From assembly GCA_964036275.1 (NCBI GenBank), contig OZ038433.1:7543048-7607047 (forward strand): DNA of 64,000 nucleotides, written 5' to 3'. A program made the translations under genes and the position numbers. The notes below the pieces were generated by a model. That model was not told the origin of the DNA. It saw only the letters and a program-made list of their open reading frames with translations, and made no database searches. The stretch is from Litoditis marina (Eukaryota > Nematoda > Chromadorea > Rhabditida > Rhabditidae). This document shows, piece by piece, positions 21,901 to 45,419 of the stretch. Positions within the stretch are counted from its first letter, which is position 1. Every line of letters starts with the position of its first letter.

Positions 21901-22271
21901 TAGATGAGCATGAAAGAGTAGGCATGGGCGCATGGGTTAGTGTTATTACCAGCTCATGCTGGTCCGACATGAAGATATGGCGCCGAGAGAGATTGAACTC
22001 TGGTTATTGAGTACACAACCATTCGACCACTTGTTTACTTTTCTGGGCAATATTCCGTTGTTAAGATGAAGTTTATTGGTATCCAAACCTCCTCCACCTT
22101 CTTCATCCAAAGGAAGTTGCTCACTTCAAAAAAGTCATTAATCTGATTAGTGTTTTTCAGCGACAACTGACTGACTACTTCATGCTGTTCGAGTTCATAA
22201 AAATCGACAAAGTGGAGAACAAACGGCCGTATGGACTGAAGTTGAAACCGTGTCTGTATAAACGTCGTTGA
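18911..22271 (+). CDS. rrp-8: RRP8-type 25S/28S rRNA m1A methyltransferase
   Basis: Eight exons: 18911-19015, 19269-19355, 19586-19734, 20346-20451, 20848-20979, 21248-21414, 21653-21749 and 22161-22271. All phases agree; 317 residues. The N-terminal ~130 residues are basic and Lys-rich ([15 protein letters not shown]). The catalytic domain opens with [19 protein letters not shown] and has [22 protein letters not shown] motif I is LDLGCGEAK (about 175-183), later [14 protein letters not shown] [11 protein letters not shown] and [10 protein letters not shown]. The end, [14 protein letters not shown], is the usual RRP8 tail. RRP8/nucleomethylin places m1A on large-subunit rRNA in the nucleolus; the C. 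elegans protein was reported to do so on 26S rRNA. It follows nog-1 head to tail, and both act in 60S biogenesis. Confidence 0.96.
21960..22030 (-). repeat. Degenerate tRNA-like sequence (possible SINE)
   Basis: On the minus strand AGTGGTCGAATGGTTGTG resembles a Ser/Leu-type A box and GAGTTCAATCTC a B box, at tRNA-like spacing. Stems do not pair well. In the last rrp-8 intron. Probably a tRNA-derived repeat fragment. Confidence 0.4.
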
Positions 22272-22682
22272 GATCCAGTCTAACTATGATTTTGCAGAGG
22301 TTAGGTTGTCGTTCGATTTCTTTCATGTATAACTTTGTATGTCGAATCTTTGCTCAGTGAAAGCGTTACGTAACCTAAAGTATGTTGAACCATTAGTTCG
22401 CTTCTCGTTATAATTATTTGTTGTATCTAAAGTATGTGGTTAAATTTGATTGTTTTCGGATATACCTAATTCATTGTTATTGTGGTTAGTCGAATACCGC
22501 GTTGTTATCATTTGTTTATGTTGCAATTTATAAACAGTTGTTGGCTTCTTATCGATTGGTCTGTTCTGTAAATGGTTGATCCTTAGTCATGTCTACGCTT
22601 TTTTGGGTAAATTTTTTTTCCGCAGCTTTTGGGTGCACTTTAAAATTGGAAGTAATTTCTGATTTTCTTGCTTTTAGAAGGA
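22272..22682. other. Spacer rrp-8 to SMYD gene with trans-splice acceptor
   Basis: About 410 bp, AT-rich. TTGCTTTTAG ends at 22677, five bases before the next ATG. No exon carrying the missing N-terminal SET segment of the next gene was found here. Confidence 0.55.
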
Positions 22683-25600
22683 ATGTCTCAGGATTTGCTC
22701 AGTGAAGAAATATTTTGTCATGCGCTTTTCCTAGATCAGGTAAATTTTGTTGTCTCTGTGTTTTTCATTCTAATGTAGTCGTATGTGGGTAGGTTCAAGA
22801 TGATTTCTAAGTTTCATCTTTCCCTTTACGTTAGGTTGGGAAACACGTAATAAACATTGCAAGAAGATCCTACTTGGTTCCGCTACAGTAGTCACAAGGT
22901 AACTTTTCATTGTTTCAGCTAGAAGGCTACTGTCACTTCTGCCTTCGTCGCGAGACCCGCGGGGGAACTAGCCAGCTGAAGCGATGTGTCAGCTGTCGAC
23001 TGGTCCACTACTGTGGCACAGAGTGCCAGCAGGCTGACTGGAAGATGCACAAGATGGAATGTCAGGTTATGAAGGTATGCAATAGTACACATCCTTCGTA
23101 CTGAGACTCCTACAGTACACCTTCGAACTCTCCAATGACTGTTTTGTTTTCTAATTAACTTTACCGAAAACTTTCTCGAACACTTTTCGTAACAAAGTTT
23201 GGGGCTTCTGAAGCCTCAGTAGAACCTCGGAGTTTTACCTTTCATTTTCTCCTAGAAAACCATGTTGGTCAAGTTCATACTACAACACGTTATATTTTCC
23301 CCTACAGTATTGACACTGTAGTGCAAGAGCGCCCCTGATTTGAATTTCTGCGCCAGAGGATTTCGGAACTTCAACTTTTCAAGCATTGGTCGTGCGAGAC
23401 ATGCTACAAAATGGAGCTTAAAAATCAACAAAAGCATAACACCGTGACCAGTTACAGAATTTGGTGCCCTCTTCGCTTCCTGCCTGTGATGATAGTGTTA
23501 GATTGGTTTTGCGATTGGCTCAGAAGTGGGCTCGCGGGGAGATGGGAGAAATGGAAGTGGATGGAGGTGGGTATTTCTTTTTTTCTCTGATAATAAAGGA
23601 TTTCAGAAGGAATCATTCAATGTATTCAATATATTTATGCAACACATACATGTACTGGACACATAGTCACATGGTGTTCTCTCAACTTAACTTCTCGCTT
23701 CATGAGCTGTTTGAACGAGAAGTGCCAAGGTTAGCGCAAAGAGACGATATTAGAATCAACAATGTGAACTTTTTAACAACAATGTAAACTTATGTTGGTA
23801 AAATTTTCTCTACGTTGGGAATGAGAGAGTTACTGTAAGTCGCAGATGGCACTCCACCTACAGTAAACTAATGTCCCAGAGGAAAAAGTAAGAGTGTTTG
23901 CTCATGCAAACAAAAATATCATTACTAGAACAATTTCTTTTACGATTTGAATAGTTTATCATAGAGTTCAGTTTGTAGGAGAACGATCGCTGGCCACACT
24001 GGAAGAACACGGAAAAGATGAAGAACTCGAGAAGGAAGCCACTCAATTTGTCAAGGATTTCAACAATATTGTACAGAAACGAATAGTCCCAGACGATATC
24101 CTGCAAAAGTAAGCATTGAACTGATGGTGAAATGAAATGTCTCAACTAACGATGTTTGATTTTTTGTAAACCAATAGTTATTTATGGCTAAGCTCCAAAA
24201 ATTTATGGTCTTTTCATATTGAAAAACGTGAAGGGTTCTAGTAAGTACTCGATAGTCTTCAAAAAGTTATCATTTTTCCTGAATAACTGTAAAATTAACA
24301 AGTGTTTAGTCTTCAAACAACAGAATAATTCTGAGTTTGTCTAAACTTCTAACTGGAAATTTCATGAGCTTTTTTAAGTCATTGCCCCTCTCGTATGAAC
24401 ATATCCTATTCACAGATACGTATGTGTACGGCTCATCTCATTCCTTATTTCCCTTCATTTAATTTGTAGGATCTACAAGAAGTCCAGTCTGAACAGTTTC
24501 GGAGTCAGCAACGAGTTCGGTTCATCGATTGGCGTGGGACTGTGCATCAAGTTGAGCTACCTCAATCATTCCTGCCAGCCGTCCACGAGAATGACCTACA
24601 AGTGAGCTGGTTGCAGTTGTTATTTGGTTCCTGACTGATGTGTTTGTAGTCTGAATTCAATGTATTCAAACTACAAACATATCAGGGTCACAATACCCTT
24701 TTCATCATCTAAATTTTTCTTCTTTTATTTATCCAATCGGAGTGCCACATCCAACAATGTGGAAAATCACGTGTTGAATCGCGAATAAATCTATTCTATT
24801 CTAATTCGGCCAAATTTTTATGTCCGCTGTGCTCACAAAGTTCTACTTCAATTGGAATTTGTTCACCCGCTGTAGTATAAAGTACGGTCTTTTTCGTCTC
24901 TCTCTTTTTAAACCCTGGAACGTTTTCAGCTCTCGTCAGGTGACTATGGTACCTACGAATCCGAAAAATGTTCCGAAGCGGTACTCCGATGCACAACACT
25001 CGTACATAGACGAATTACTACCGCTACAGGAGAGGAGGAGTATATTACTTGTAAGGGTTTTTCGTAGAAAGTTTCTCGTTACACGTGGTTTTTAGCGTGT
25101 TTTCTGTCCTATGGTACAACGAACTGTATCGATAACCGCATACATTCAGGAGTGATTGCTCTAATCCATCCTATTAACGACACTCATTTAAAAAGCAAAT
25201 TGTTGAACCTGTTTGATCTAAGAATAGATAATAGATTGGAATATAATTTATAAGTGAATAGAGAATAGAATGGAATATGACTTTATCTTTGAAAAATGAG
25301 CATATCACTTTGTCGTTTTTCAGAAGAAGTATAAGTTCCATTGCGGGTGTGTTGGCTGTCTAAACAGTGAGCGAAATGGTCGAATGGAGGCATGGCTGTG
25401 CGAGAACTGTCAGGATGGATGGGTGCCGCCGGGAGAGGCCACATGCTGCCACAGGTAATGTAATGTGTTATTTAGTTTATTTTAGTCGAGTGTTATTTTG
25501 TTCTAAACATTACCTAATCACACAGTTCACGTAGCAACCGTGGATGAACTGTCCTCAGAAGAGAGTTAGAAAGAGAGTGGAGTTAGGCATGAGTGAGCAT

Positions 25601-27188
25601 TAATGCTCATGCGGTTCGCCAGACAGATACCGTGGCGAGCAGTGATCAAACGATGGATCGACAGCGTAGCGGTAACTCGTTGCAAGTTATTTTCTAGGCG
25701 ACGAGGTTGATAAGCGGTTTATACATCACAAACATCTATCTGGAAGTTACTTATTACCGTGATGAGCTAAAACTAGATTGACTGGGTTACTCTAACGGGC
25801 AAGCTTAAGGTTTTTGTTAAACCTGTTGTTCTCAGTTGTCACGTGTCTCCTTCAACGGATCACGTGCACACGTGTCTGATGGTCGTCGAGACATTGAAGG
25901 CTGGAAATAAGACGCTGGCCAGATCAGATTTGCCGGCTGACGTCAAGCTGAAGTTGGCAGACCAGGTAATTTCTCGAGGAATCTTTTTGAAGTTTGTGAT
26001 TTAGTGATTTTTTGGTAACGAAAGAGAGGTTGTTTCGTAGGTTAACCACCATCAGTTTACGGAGCTTGACAGTTTATTGGGAATATCAAGATCTTTTCTT
26101 TTTTTCTGATCTGATCTCATTTTGTATTCACACTTTTTTCTTATCTGTTAGTTTATCACTTATTAGTCTGTTATGACTTCTATTCTTTCCTACTTTGTAG
26201 TTATGGAACATGATGGACGACAGTTTTCACAAGCTAAATGTGATGCGCATTCCTTCGCTGATGATCAAATACCGCGCTGCGTTGAACAACTCGGAGCAGT
26301 GAGTTCGGTTTTCGTTAATTTTTGTTTTGAATGATTCATATTAAATGAATTCGGTCGAGGAAACCTAGTAAGATTGTTAATCGAGTCCGAAGTTTCGATT
26401 TTGGGCAAACGAGTTTCGAGTTCTTTTTCATTCGAAAATTATCAGGTACGAGAGTTTTCGCATCGAGTTTCGAGTGTTTTCCTAGTTCCTACCCAAGTTT
26501 TCAAGTTTTATTATATTTCGATTTTCAAGTGTTTGCGACGTGAACTGGAAAAAAAAACCTCCGATAAAGCTAGCACACGTAGTACTTACCAATACAATAT
26601 TTGTGACTTTAGACTTGAGGAGGCTGCTAAATGGGGAGATCATCTTCTGTCCATCCACCAGTCCTATCGCCACCCACTAGATGTGGCCGTCTGTCAACTG
26701 AAGTACGGACTCGCACAAGTTTATAAGGTAAGGAAATTATAACAGTTCAATGATACAGTCTATTAAATATCTGATATCATGTTTTCAATCTGGTCAGGCA
26801 GGCTCCATGTTCAAGAATATGATGGGCCGGGCCCGATAGTACCGTTTATTGCTGAAACTGTGTGTTTTCCAGTTGGTTCAATGTTAATTTAGCTATCAAA
26901 TGGAAACGTTATTGATGCGCCACTTTACTGATGCAGATTCATGAATTTGAACGTATTTGAATCGAAAACGGGGTACTTTTTGTCGAATAGTCTCACCTTA
27001 ATTATGTGAGATAATTGTTGGGTTGATGTGATTTTTAGCTTTTTATTCTCTTGTTTGGTTTCCAGAAACTGAAAAAGGATAAGCTGGTGGCCCAGTTGTT
27101 GTCTCCGGAAGTTGTGGCTGTCTTTGGGAAGGCGTTTGGCCCGCAAAGCGAGATATACTGCAACTGTCAGATTATGCTGAAGTGCTGA
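22683..27188 (+). CDS. set-14: SMYD-family SET/MYND protein (SET-14-like)
   Basis: Eleven exons: 22683-22739, 22919-23074, 23458-23566, 23979-24108, 24470-24601, 24930-25050, 25324-25454, 25836-25965, 26201-26298, 26613-26727 and 27066-27188. All phases agree; 433 residues, as in human SMYD2. The MYND zinc finger is at about 23-67 (CHFC, then CVSCRLVHYC). The SET core motif is NHSC (183-186), and post-SET cysteines are at 242-247 (FHCGCVGC). A TPR-like helical C-terminus follows. SMYDs split their SET domain with the MYND finger and methylate histone or other lysines using SAM. Here the N-terminal GRG-type SAM segment is absent. The usual GEEL before the catalytic Tyr reads DAQH, though the Tyr itself (HSYIDELLP) is kept, so activity is uncertain. 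The symbol rests on resemblance plus the adjacent vps-11, as in C. elegans. Confidence 0.88.
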
Positions 27189-27350
27189 GTACTTGTGCTA
27201 GAAATCCCAGCATCTTCATCACATCCTGCGTCTCTTTACTTTGAACACTGTTTCGCGATATTCATATCCCGACGGGAGGTCACAGAAAGGAAGTAGCCTA
27301 TGTTTTAAGAAAATACAAGTGGGCTAAAGACGCCGGGATGTTCATGCATA
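27188..27350. mobile_element. Decayed hairpin element at SMYD stop codon
   Basis: Starts AGTACTTGTGCTAGAAATCC and continues with CATCCTGCGTCTCT, matching the 170-bp hairpin at 63296-63465. The middle (TATCCCGACGGGAGG) and the CCTATGTTTTAAG segment also match. The right arm is shortened and diverged. It is preceded by CTG (27185-27187), the same triplet that flanks the other copy. Confidence 0.65.
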
Positions 27351-27791
27351 TCGCCTTTTGGTATAGAGTTTGTAGAGATTCAGCTATATTTTGCTTATTC
27401 GTTCGTCGATCTAATGTTGAACTTGATGTCTTCGTCTTGGATAATTTGTGATTAAGTCAAACGGTCAAAACTCTTCTTACTGGTTAGTTGTATGATTGTT
27501 ACTTGTCGCATTCAGTGGCTCTGTTTCTGTTTTATGCGGCATTGATCTCTATTTCTATTGTTTAAGTTGAACGTTGTTACTTTACTGCTGTTGTCTGGTT
27601 GTATGTTTTATTTTTTGAAATGAAAAGTGCCTTAATTTTGTTATTCTAGAGCTTCTAAAGGAGTTGACTCTCTTGCCTATCTTTATTTTGTGATGTTGTT
27701 CATACTTGTTTATATTTTTTACGACTTTGAGGAATTTAGTTCAAATGTTCTAGTTATTATTATATTGTCATATTAATTTAGAATATAAATA
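27351..27791. other. Spacer SMYD gene to vps-11
   Basis: T-rich, no gene seen. TTAATTTAG ends at 27781, ten bases before the vps-11 ATG, a possible trans-splice acceptor. Total spacing from stop to start is ~600 bp, the widest of this head-to-tail run. Confidence 0.5.
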
Positions 27792-39210
<11,419 letters not shown>

Positions 39211-40193
39211 GTTGTGCTGTAGGGTTGTAAATCTGAATCAAAATTTTGAGTTTTCGAGTTGTGGCGTGGATAGAAATTCGAATGTTGAGTCCAAGTGATG
39301 CAACCCTATTGTATCGGAAAGTACTTTTGGATGGTTTCTTTATGTAAGATTAGGGAACATAAGTGCCTTTTCACACTTTTTGTGTAATTATGAGAGAAGA
39401 TCACGTGTGTACCTAGCTTTTATCTTGTAAATTGAGTCAGAATCTGGTTTTAAGTTTGTAAATTTAGCAATTTGTACATATAAGTTATTAATTATCGATA
39501 GTCTGTGATATTCGAAGATTGGATAAATATTTATTGAATATAGACTTTGTTCCCGTAGACAGTAGCCTCGATGTGAAGCTTTTTTGAAAGTGTAAACGAT
39601 CCATCTGTAAAAAATAAAATACATTTCATGAAAATATATAAGTTAATTGGTAAAAAAACAAGTACCATGCCGCGTGGAACGACATAAAAATTTGATTCAT
39701 CGAAAAACTTTGTGAAAATAAGTTGTTGAATAATTTGAGAAGTAATTGTAATATTTTTGCTTTCTCCATTCCCAGTCTAGTTTCCCGTTTGTTCTGCACG
39801 ATGGCTTCGTTTGTTATCGTTTTATTTTTCAAGGACATCTCAATTTCCGTTGTTTTTGTTTCGCGCCCCCATCAATCAGTGGGAAATGATGGAGAACTGG
39901 GTTATCGGAGGGCAAAAGTGAAAGAAGTTGAGCACAGCAGAAATTTTGGACATCTAACAAAAACAGAACCATTCCTCGCACACGAGTACTTCCGATATGC
40001 TCGCTAAGTTTTTGCAAGAGAGAGAGAGAGAGAGAAATAGCATTTTTCTGACGTGTGGTTGTTTCTGATCTCTATAGTTTAGTTAGCTTGATCTTCCATA
40101 CTATTCGCTGGTTGTAGAGATCACATGAAAAAGGATACACAGAGATATTGTTGTTCCTTGAAAATTCGACGTAGGAATGGTAGGGACTATACC
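39211..40193. other. Convergent 3' region, vps-11 / glycine-rich gene
   Basis: No convincing gene. AATAAA at 39613-39618 is a candidate vps-11 poly(A) signal, ~400 nt past the stop. A short GA tract is at 40016-40034. A 94-codon open frame at 39723-40007 lacks any recognisable protein signal. Confidence 0.5.
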
Positions 40194-43100
40194 TTATTTT
40201 CCCCATCCATAAGGCTGTCCCCAGTGGTGTCGGTGACCGAAACCGAAGCCTCCGCGGTTACCTCCGGGAGACCTCCAACCCCAACCTGAGTGGAGGGAAT
40301 TGAATCTAGGTTGTAGTTTGATTTACGCAATAGTTCATTTTTCCTTTTTTTTTGACGATTAGAATATTTATTGAACCAAAAGTTGAAAGAAATGTATTGG
40401 TACAGAAAAGACGGAAAAATACCCAGTAAATATCCAATGCAAAATAATACTTTTTCAAAGTAGAAGTTTCAGACTAGTGTTTTTGAGAAAGAGAGAGAGA
40501 GAGGAGAGAGGGAGAGAAAGAAAGAGAGAAAAAAAGACTAACCTCCGTGTCCTCCGCGACCGCCTCCACGATCACCACCGCGACCTAAAAGTCGATAATT
40601 ATTGGTTATATTCAGAAAACTGAATAAAACCATTGTAGGTCAACAAATACGCGCAGTTTTTCTGGTGCTCATGTCAAAACTAGCCTATAAGCTGTAGTTT
40701 GATCTACAAAAAGTTTCCGACCAAACTACAAACACATCCGAATGTGAAACCATGAAAGTAAAAGTTTCCGCCTTGAATTACGGGAAAACGGTTTCTGGCA
40801 GGACCTACCGTATTCCTCCGAAGAAGAATCTTCGTTGCTGTGACCGCCGCTTCCGTGGTCACCTATGAACTAGCGGTTATTGATCGAGTTTTACATTATT
40901 GATCGAGTGTTGAGTTTGAGTTATTGACCGAGTTTGCGATTATTGATCGAGTCACAAGATATGACTCGAATCAAAACCCATGTACATTAATCACCAAATT
41001 TATATACAATTTTCGTTTAGTATAAATGTAGACAAGTCGCATGAAATCCGGCAAAAAGAAGCAAGCTATGATGTGTTTCAATTTGATTCTTCTATTTTAA
41101 CTTGTAGTTTACAATGTTTGCAGTATGCGCAGTCCAAACTACAGCTCAGACCTGGTCACACCATGGTACAAACTACAAACCTCCATGTCCACCTCGACCT
41201 CCGCTTTCTCTATCGAAATCGCCTGAAAAATACGGGAATGCAGTTGTGGAGTACAGACAGAAAAGAATAGAATATAATAGAATTTATTCACGATTGAACA
41301 CGTGACGTTCCACATAATATGTGGCACCAGAAAAGGGTTAATGGAGAGAAAGGTTGAAAAGAAAAGGGTACGTTTGCCCTGATCATGAAATGATCATTGC
41401 TGAATGGTAGTTTGATATCAAAACGCATCGTAATTTACAAATTTCGACTGAAGTTCTGTTGAATGTTTACTTACAAAAGTTTTCTAAACGTACCTCCTTG
41501 TCCTCCGCGGCCACCACCACTTCCAAAGTCTCCTGAAAATCAATATGGGAAACTGAATCGATAAGAGGCGAAAGGATCTTGGACGAAGTCATAACGCCTC
41601 TATAGGAGGGTTTCCTATTTCTCAACCAAGCCGATACGGTGCATTTTGCTCTAGCACTCGGTGTGTAATCCTGCTGATTTCCGGTCGGAATTCGTAAGTT
41701 AAAGTAGGACGATTATGTGGACCAATCCCGTGTCACCGGTGATTTAAACTGCAATTAAAAAATGTATTAGAAAGGGGAAAAGGCTGATTCATGCAAAAAT
41801 CTAAGAAAATGGTCGACGTACTTTGAAGAAAATTGTAATAATCTGTTTTGTATTGTCTGCAGACCTTTGAACAAAAACTAATCTGCGCAGCGCTCCGCGC
41901 TGCGCACGATTTGGAATACTTATGTTCCCATTAATAAATGATCATCGGAATAATAACAAAGTAGAACTCGTACTGTTTTTTGAGTATGCTAATTGAAGGT
42001 AGGCAAAAATCCACCGCTCACTCGATAAATGTTAGATATGGAATCAGCACAAGTTTTGGGTGGATTTTTTGCAAACTGTAAACCGTAATTTCTGATCGTA
42101 GCTGTTGAGTCTACGTCCGCTGGTTCAACGCATGAAAACTTAATTTAAAGCAGGACGATTATGTGGACTAATCCCGTGTCAACGGTCCTTTAAACGGCAA
42201 TTGAAAAATGTATTAGAAAGGGGAAAAGGAGTTTTACTGTGTAATAATATGAGTTAAAGTTATTTAAAGGGAGTGTGTTACAAAACATAGTTAAAAATTA
42301 TTAAATGGAAAAAATATTAAAAACTATCAACTTAAGATAGATTAATTGCAGTTTAAAGGACTGAAGCGTTGCGATTGGACCACATAATTGTCCTTGTTTA
42401 ATGGCGTGTACTGTGATCAAAATACAACTCAGCCAGGGTTCACTCCAACACGAATCAACACATTAGATAGTTCTGAATTAAACAAGAGGAAGGTAAGGGC
42501 GAATAACAATTGCATCATCAGAACGAAGGAATATACTGTATCCAGCTTTTTCTTATAGAATATTGTACAAACAATGAACAATTTGAGTGAACGTAAACAT
42601 ACCCCCGCGACCTCCCTGTGAACCACCATCAAATCCGTCGTCGTGACCTGGAAATATATCGATAGAAGGTTGAAAAATAAATAAAACAGTTATTTGGGTA
42701 CCAGTGAAAATAAAAATTGAAAAAACTCTCACAAACTTCTATGGTTAGTTTTTTGTTACTATTGATATTTCAGCGTTGCAACAGAGTTGTTTCACTCCAA
42801 GCCTGAGCTGTGATGCTTGCTAAAATAGTGATTTTCGACTAACAATAGTGTAAATTCTGGATCTGTACTGTGTTTACAGTTGTCATTCTCATTTGGCGTT
42901 GGTTGAAATAGACTACCTCCTCTGCCTCCGCCGGATGATCCTCCCCATCCACCACCGCCGTTATTTCCACCCCATCCGCCCTAAAAATCAATAATTGGTT
43001 AAAACTATACCCTCCCTAAAAATCACCATTTGGTTTATATTGAATCAGCCCTGAAATGAATCGATAATCTTTGATTAATACTGAAACATTGACTGAAACA

Positions 43101-44601
43101 TCTTCAAGTTACCAAATACATTTTTGTTTTCATAGGTTTTTGAGTGGTCTAGTTCACACTTCAGGAGCGCAACGCTTCAACGGTCTCCTTTAGTTTTGAC
43201 AAGCACTATTGTGATTAATATTCATTATCTAGTTATGCTTTTATATCGATTCCGGAGAAATGGTGGTGCTATATATTTAACAAAACACGCGGTGGGAGCG
43301 GTATCGTATTGGATTCGCGACTTTCACTTCGTGTTTGGTTCAACAAACAATACCAACAATATACTACAACATGTAAAAGTTAATCAGTAGCGGAACAAGT
43401 CAAAAAAGAAAAGGCTCCGTTGAGAACAGCTAACCTGGCCTCCGCTGCCGCCGCGACCACCACCGCCGCTATTTCCACCCCATCCACCCTGGAAAAAATC
43501 TATCTTTATTAAACTTTAGCTGGAAAAAAGAGAAAATAATCGATACGCGATGAATTTTAACCAAACATTTATCACTCGATAAAATTTATAACGCCCTGTA
43601 TTCGATAGTACTCGATTTCCATATAGGCCCATTCCGACTAAACACTGCGACATGTGTAAAACCTATTATTTAGCTACGAACTTCTATTGCAGTTTGAAAA
43701 ACATGTTAAAAAGTCAGTTTAGGATAACAAACCTGGCTGGGATCTTGCTGTCCGCGACCGCCGCCGCCACCGCCGCCACCTCGACCACCGCCGCTATTAT
43801 CTCCACCCCATCCACCCTGGGAAAACAATAGCCAATAGTTGACATCACTGAACTATCTCGACGATGAAACCATTAATGAACAACAGACAGCCGCACGAAA
43901 CATCTATCGTCTCTCGATGAGCGCAAAACAGCAAGTTTTTTGTTCAAGTTTCCTAAATTCAACATCATCAACCTATTTGAGATGTAAGTTTGAGTTTTAT
44001 TTGAATGCTTCAAAAGTAGTGCAAATTTCGTCCAGAATAACTCACTTGGCTGGAATCTTGATCTCCGCGACCACCACCGCCTCTACCTCCACCGCCACCG
44101 CCACGGCCACCGCCACCGCGACCACCTCCGCCGCCTCTTCCGCCGCCACCGTCACCGAATCCGCCATCATCATTTCCAGGAGGACCTGTAAAAGTGTAGT
44201 TTGTATTGAAAATTCCCTGCAGAGGTGATAATCTTTCAGGCTTTGACTGCTCACGGAAAACCAACATGTTTGATTGAATCAAACGCGGTTATTACGTTTC
44301 GCCGCAGTCCGTTACCACCACTGAATTTGTCGCGATAAAATAACATATACCAAGAACACTACACGTTCATGTTGGTCTGGTCTGGCTGGAGCAATTGCAT
44401 GTTCACCGAAGTTTCATACTGTTCACGATATTTTCCATTTGTATTCAAGTGTTTTCGAGCGGACCAATGAAAGTATGATTAGAATAAAACACAAAAAGGC
44501 AGAAAGATGAATAATTGATAGGTCAAACCGTTACCTCTATTTCCTTGGGCAAAAATCAATACAGCACATGATGCTAGTAGAATACAGGTTAGTGGGTGCA
44601 T
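40194..44601 (-). CDS. Secreted glycine-rich protein
   Basis: Eleven exons: 44535-44601, 44046-44185, 43733-43816, 43435-43488, 42917-42980, 42603-42647, 41494-41532, 41181-41222, 40809-40862, 40543-40584 and 40194-40285. Phases agree; 240 residues. A signal peptide is clear (MHPLTCILLASCAVLIFAQG). The rest is mostly Gly in GGGRGG repeats, with GGWGGNNGG modules starting three successive exons, Asp/Ser-rich breaks (DQDSSQ, EDSSSEEYG) and an aromatic His-rich end, FGFGHRHHWGQPYGWGK. Family unknown; low-complexity secreted worm proteins of this kind include cuticle, egg-shell and antimicrobial peptides. The small modular exons suggest growth by exon duplication. RGG repeats normally mark RNA-binding proteins, but the signal peptide argues against that. 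A TATA box lies 36 bp upstream of the ATG. Confidence 0.85.
41699..42401. mobile_element. Nested family A MITE / larger repeat
   Basis: In an intron of the glycine-rich gene. 41699-41775 and 42144-42235 both start as family A left arms and switch to the same sequence, ATGTATTAGAAAGGGGAAAA. The family A right arm appears at 42345-42401. Between them, 41926-42141 matches 62799-63027 in inverse orientation. This looks like repeated insertion of related elements, or a larger element whose ends are the MITE arms. Confidence 0.65.
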
Positions 44602-44636
44602 TTTGTCCACCCTTGTTGTCTCTCAGTTTCCGTCTT

Positions 44637-44644
44637 CTTATATA
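44637..44644 (-). promoter_or_regulatory. TATA box of glycine-rich gene
   Basis: TATATAAG on the minus strand, 36 bp before the ATG; short leader, so probably not trans-spliced. Confidence 0.55.
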
Positions 44645-44675
44645 GGGGGACAGTGTAAAAGGGGCACGTCATGCA

Positions 44676-45023
44676 ACTAGCCAGTTTCCCGCACAGTTGG
44701 GCGATCAGAACGAAGATGATATAGTTTGACTGACACATTTCACTGGTGTGCACGTAAACACACGTTTGGTCAAACTATGAGTCATGGCAATCGTGTACTA
44801 GACAGTGTTGGTCATTTCTTCCGCTGTGTTTGTAGTTTCAACCAGTTACAAACAGCCAGTTTCCCCCATGGCGGTTGGGCGATTGAAGTGAAAAAGATTT
44901 AGTTTCAGTTAAACATTTCCTTGATGTTCACTTAAACACACGTTTGGTACACATATGAGTCATGGAAAACTTCTAATAGACACAGTTGTTTTGATACGTT
45001 TTGCTGTGATTGTAGTTTGAACC
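44676..45023. repeat. Tandem duplication upstream of glycine-rich gene
   Basis: Two diverged ~165-bp units (44676-44841 and 44852-45023). Shared pieces are GCCAGTTTCCC, GTTGGGCGAT, AAACACACGTTTGGT and TATGAGTCATGG, each followed by TGTAGTTT. The duplicate covers the likely promoter-proximal region. Confidence 0.7.
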
Positions 45024-45419
45024 ATCATGTAGAACGTATAAACATTCTGTTTCGTCCGCTAAGTTTGTAATTTCGGTTCAAGTTCAAGTGACCAGCTCCT
45101 CGCAAGACAGTTGAAGATATAGTTCTTTGAAACACTCAAGTGCTGTTTATAATTAAAAAAACATATATATACCATGTGGTCTAACTGCGACCGACTTTTT
45201 CACGTCCACTCGTTCACGTACTCGAGGTACAAAGGAAAACATTAGCTTTCCAATACCGAAAACTAGTCATCGTGCACAGTTTTTCACTATTCGTGCCGGT
45301 TCAAATACTTGAAACACAGCAAGAACAAAAATATTCCAAGTTCTCTTGCGGCGGCCAAGAAATATTTTTTTTTGAAAATAAAGTACATAAAAACTGTTCA
45401 TTTAATACAGTATAATAAA

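Noticed and set aside
39723..40007. 94-codon plus-strand gene between vps-11 and the glycine-rich gene
   Set aside because: No recognisable motif, no splice-site support and AT-driven composition.
44010..44282. Separate 90-residue glycine-rich gene
   Set aside because: It is exon 2 of the larger secreted protein plus intron read-through.
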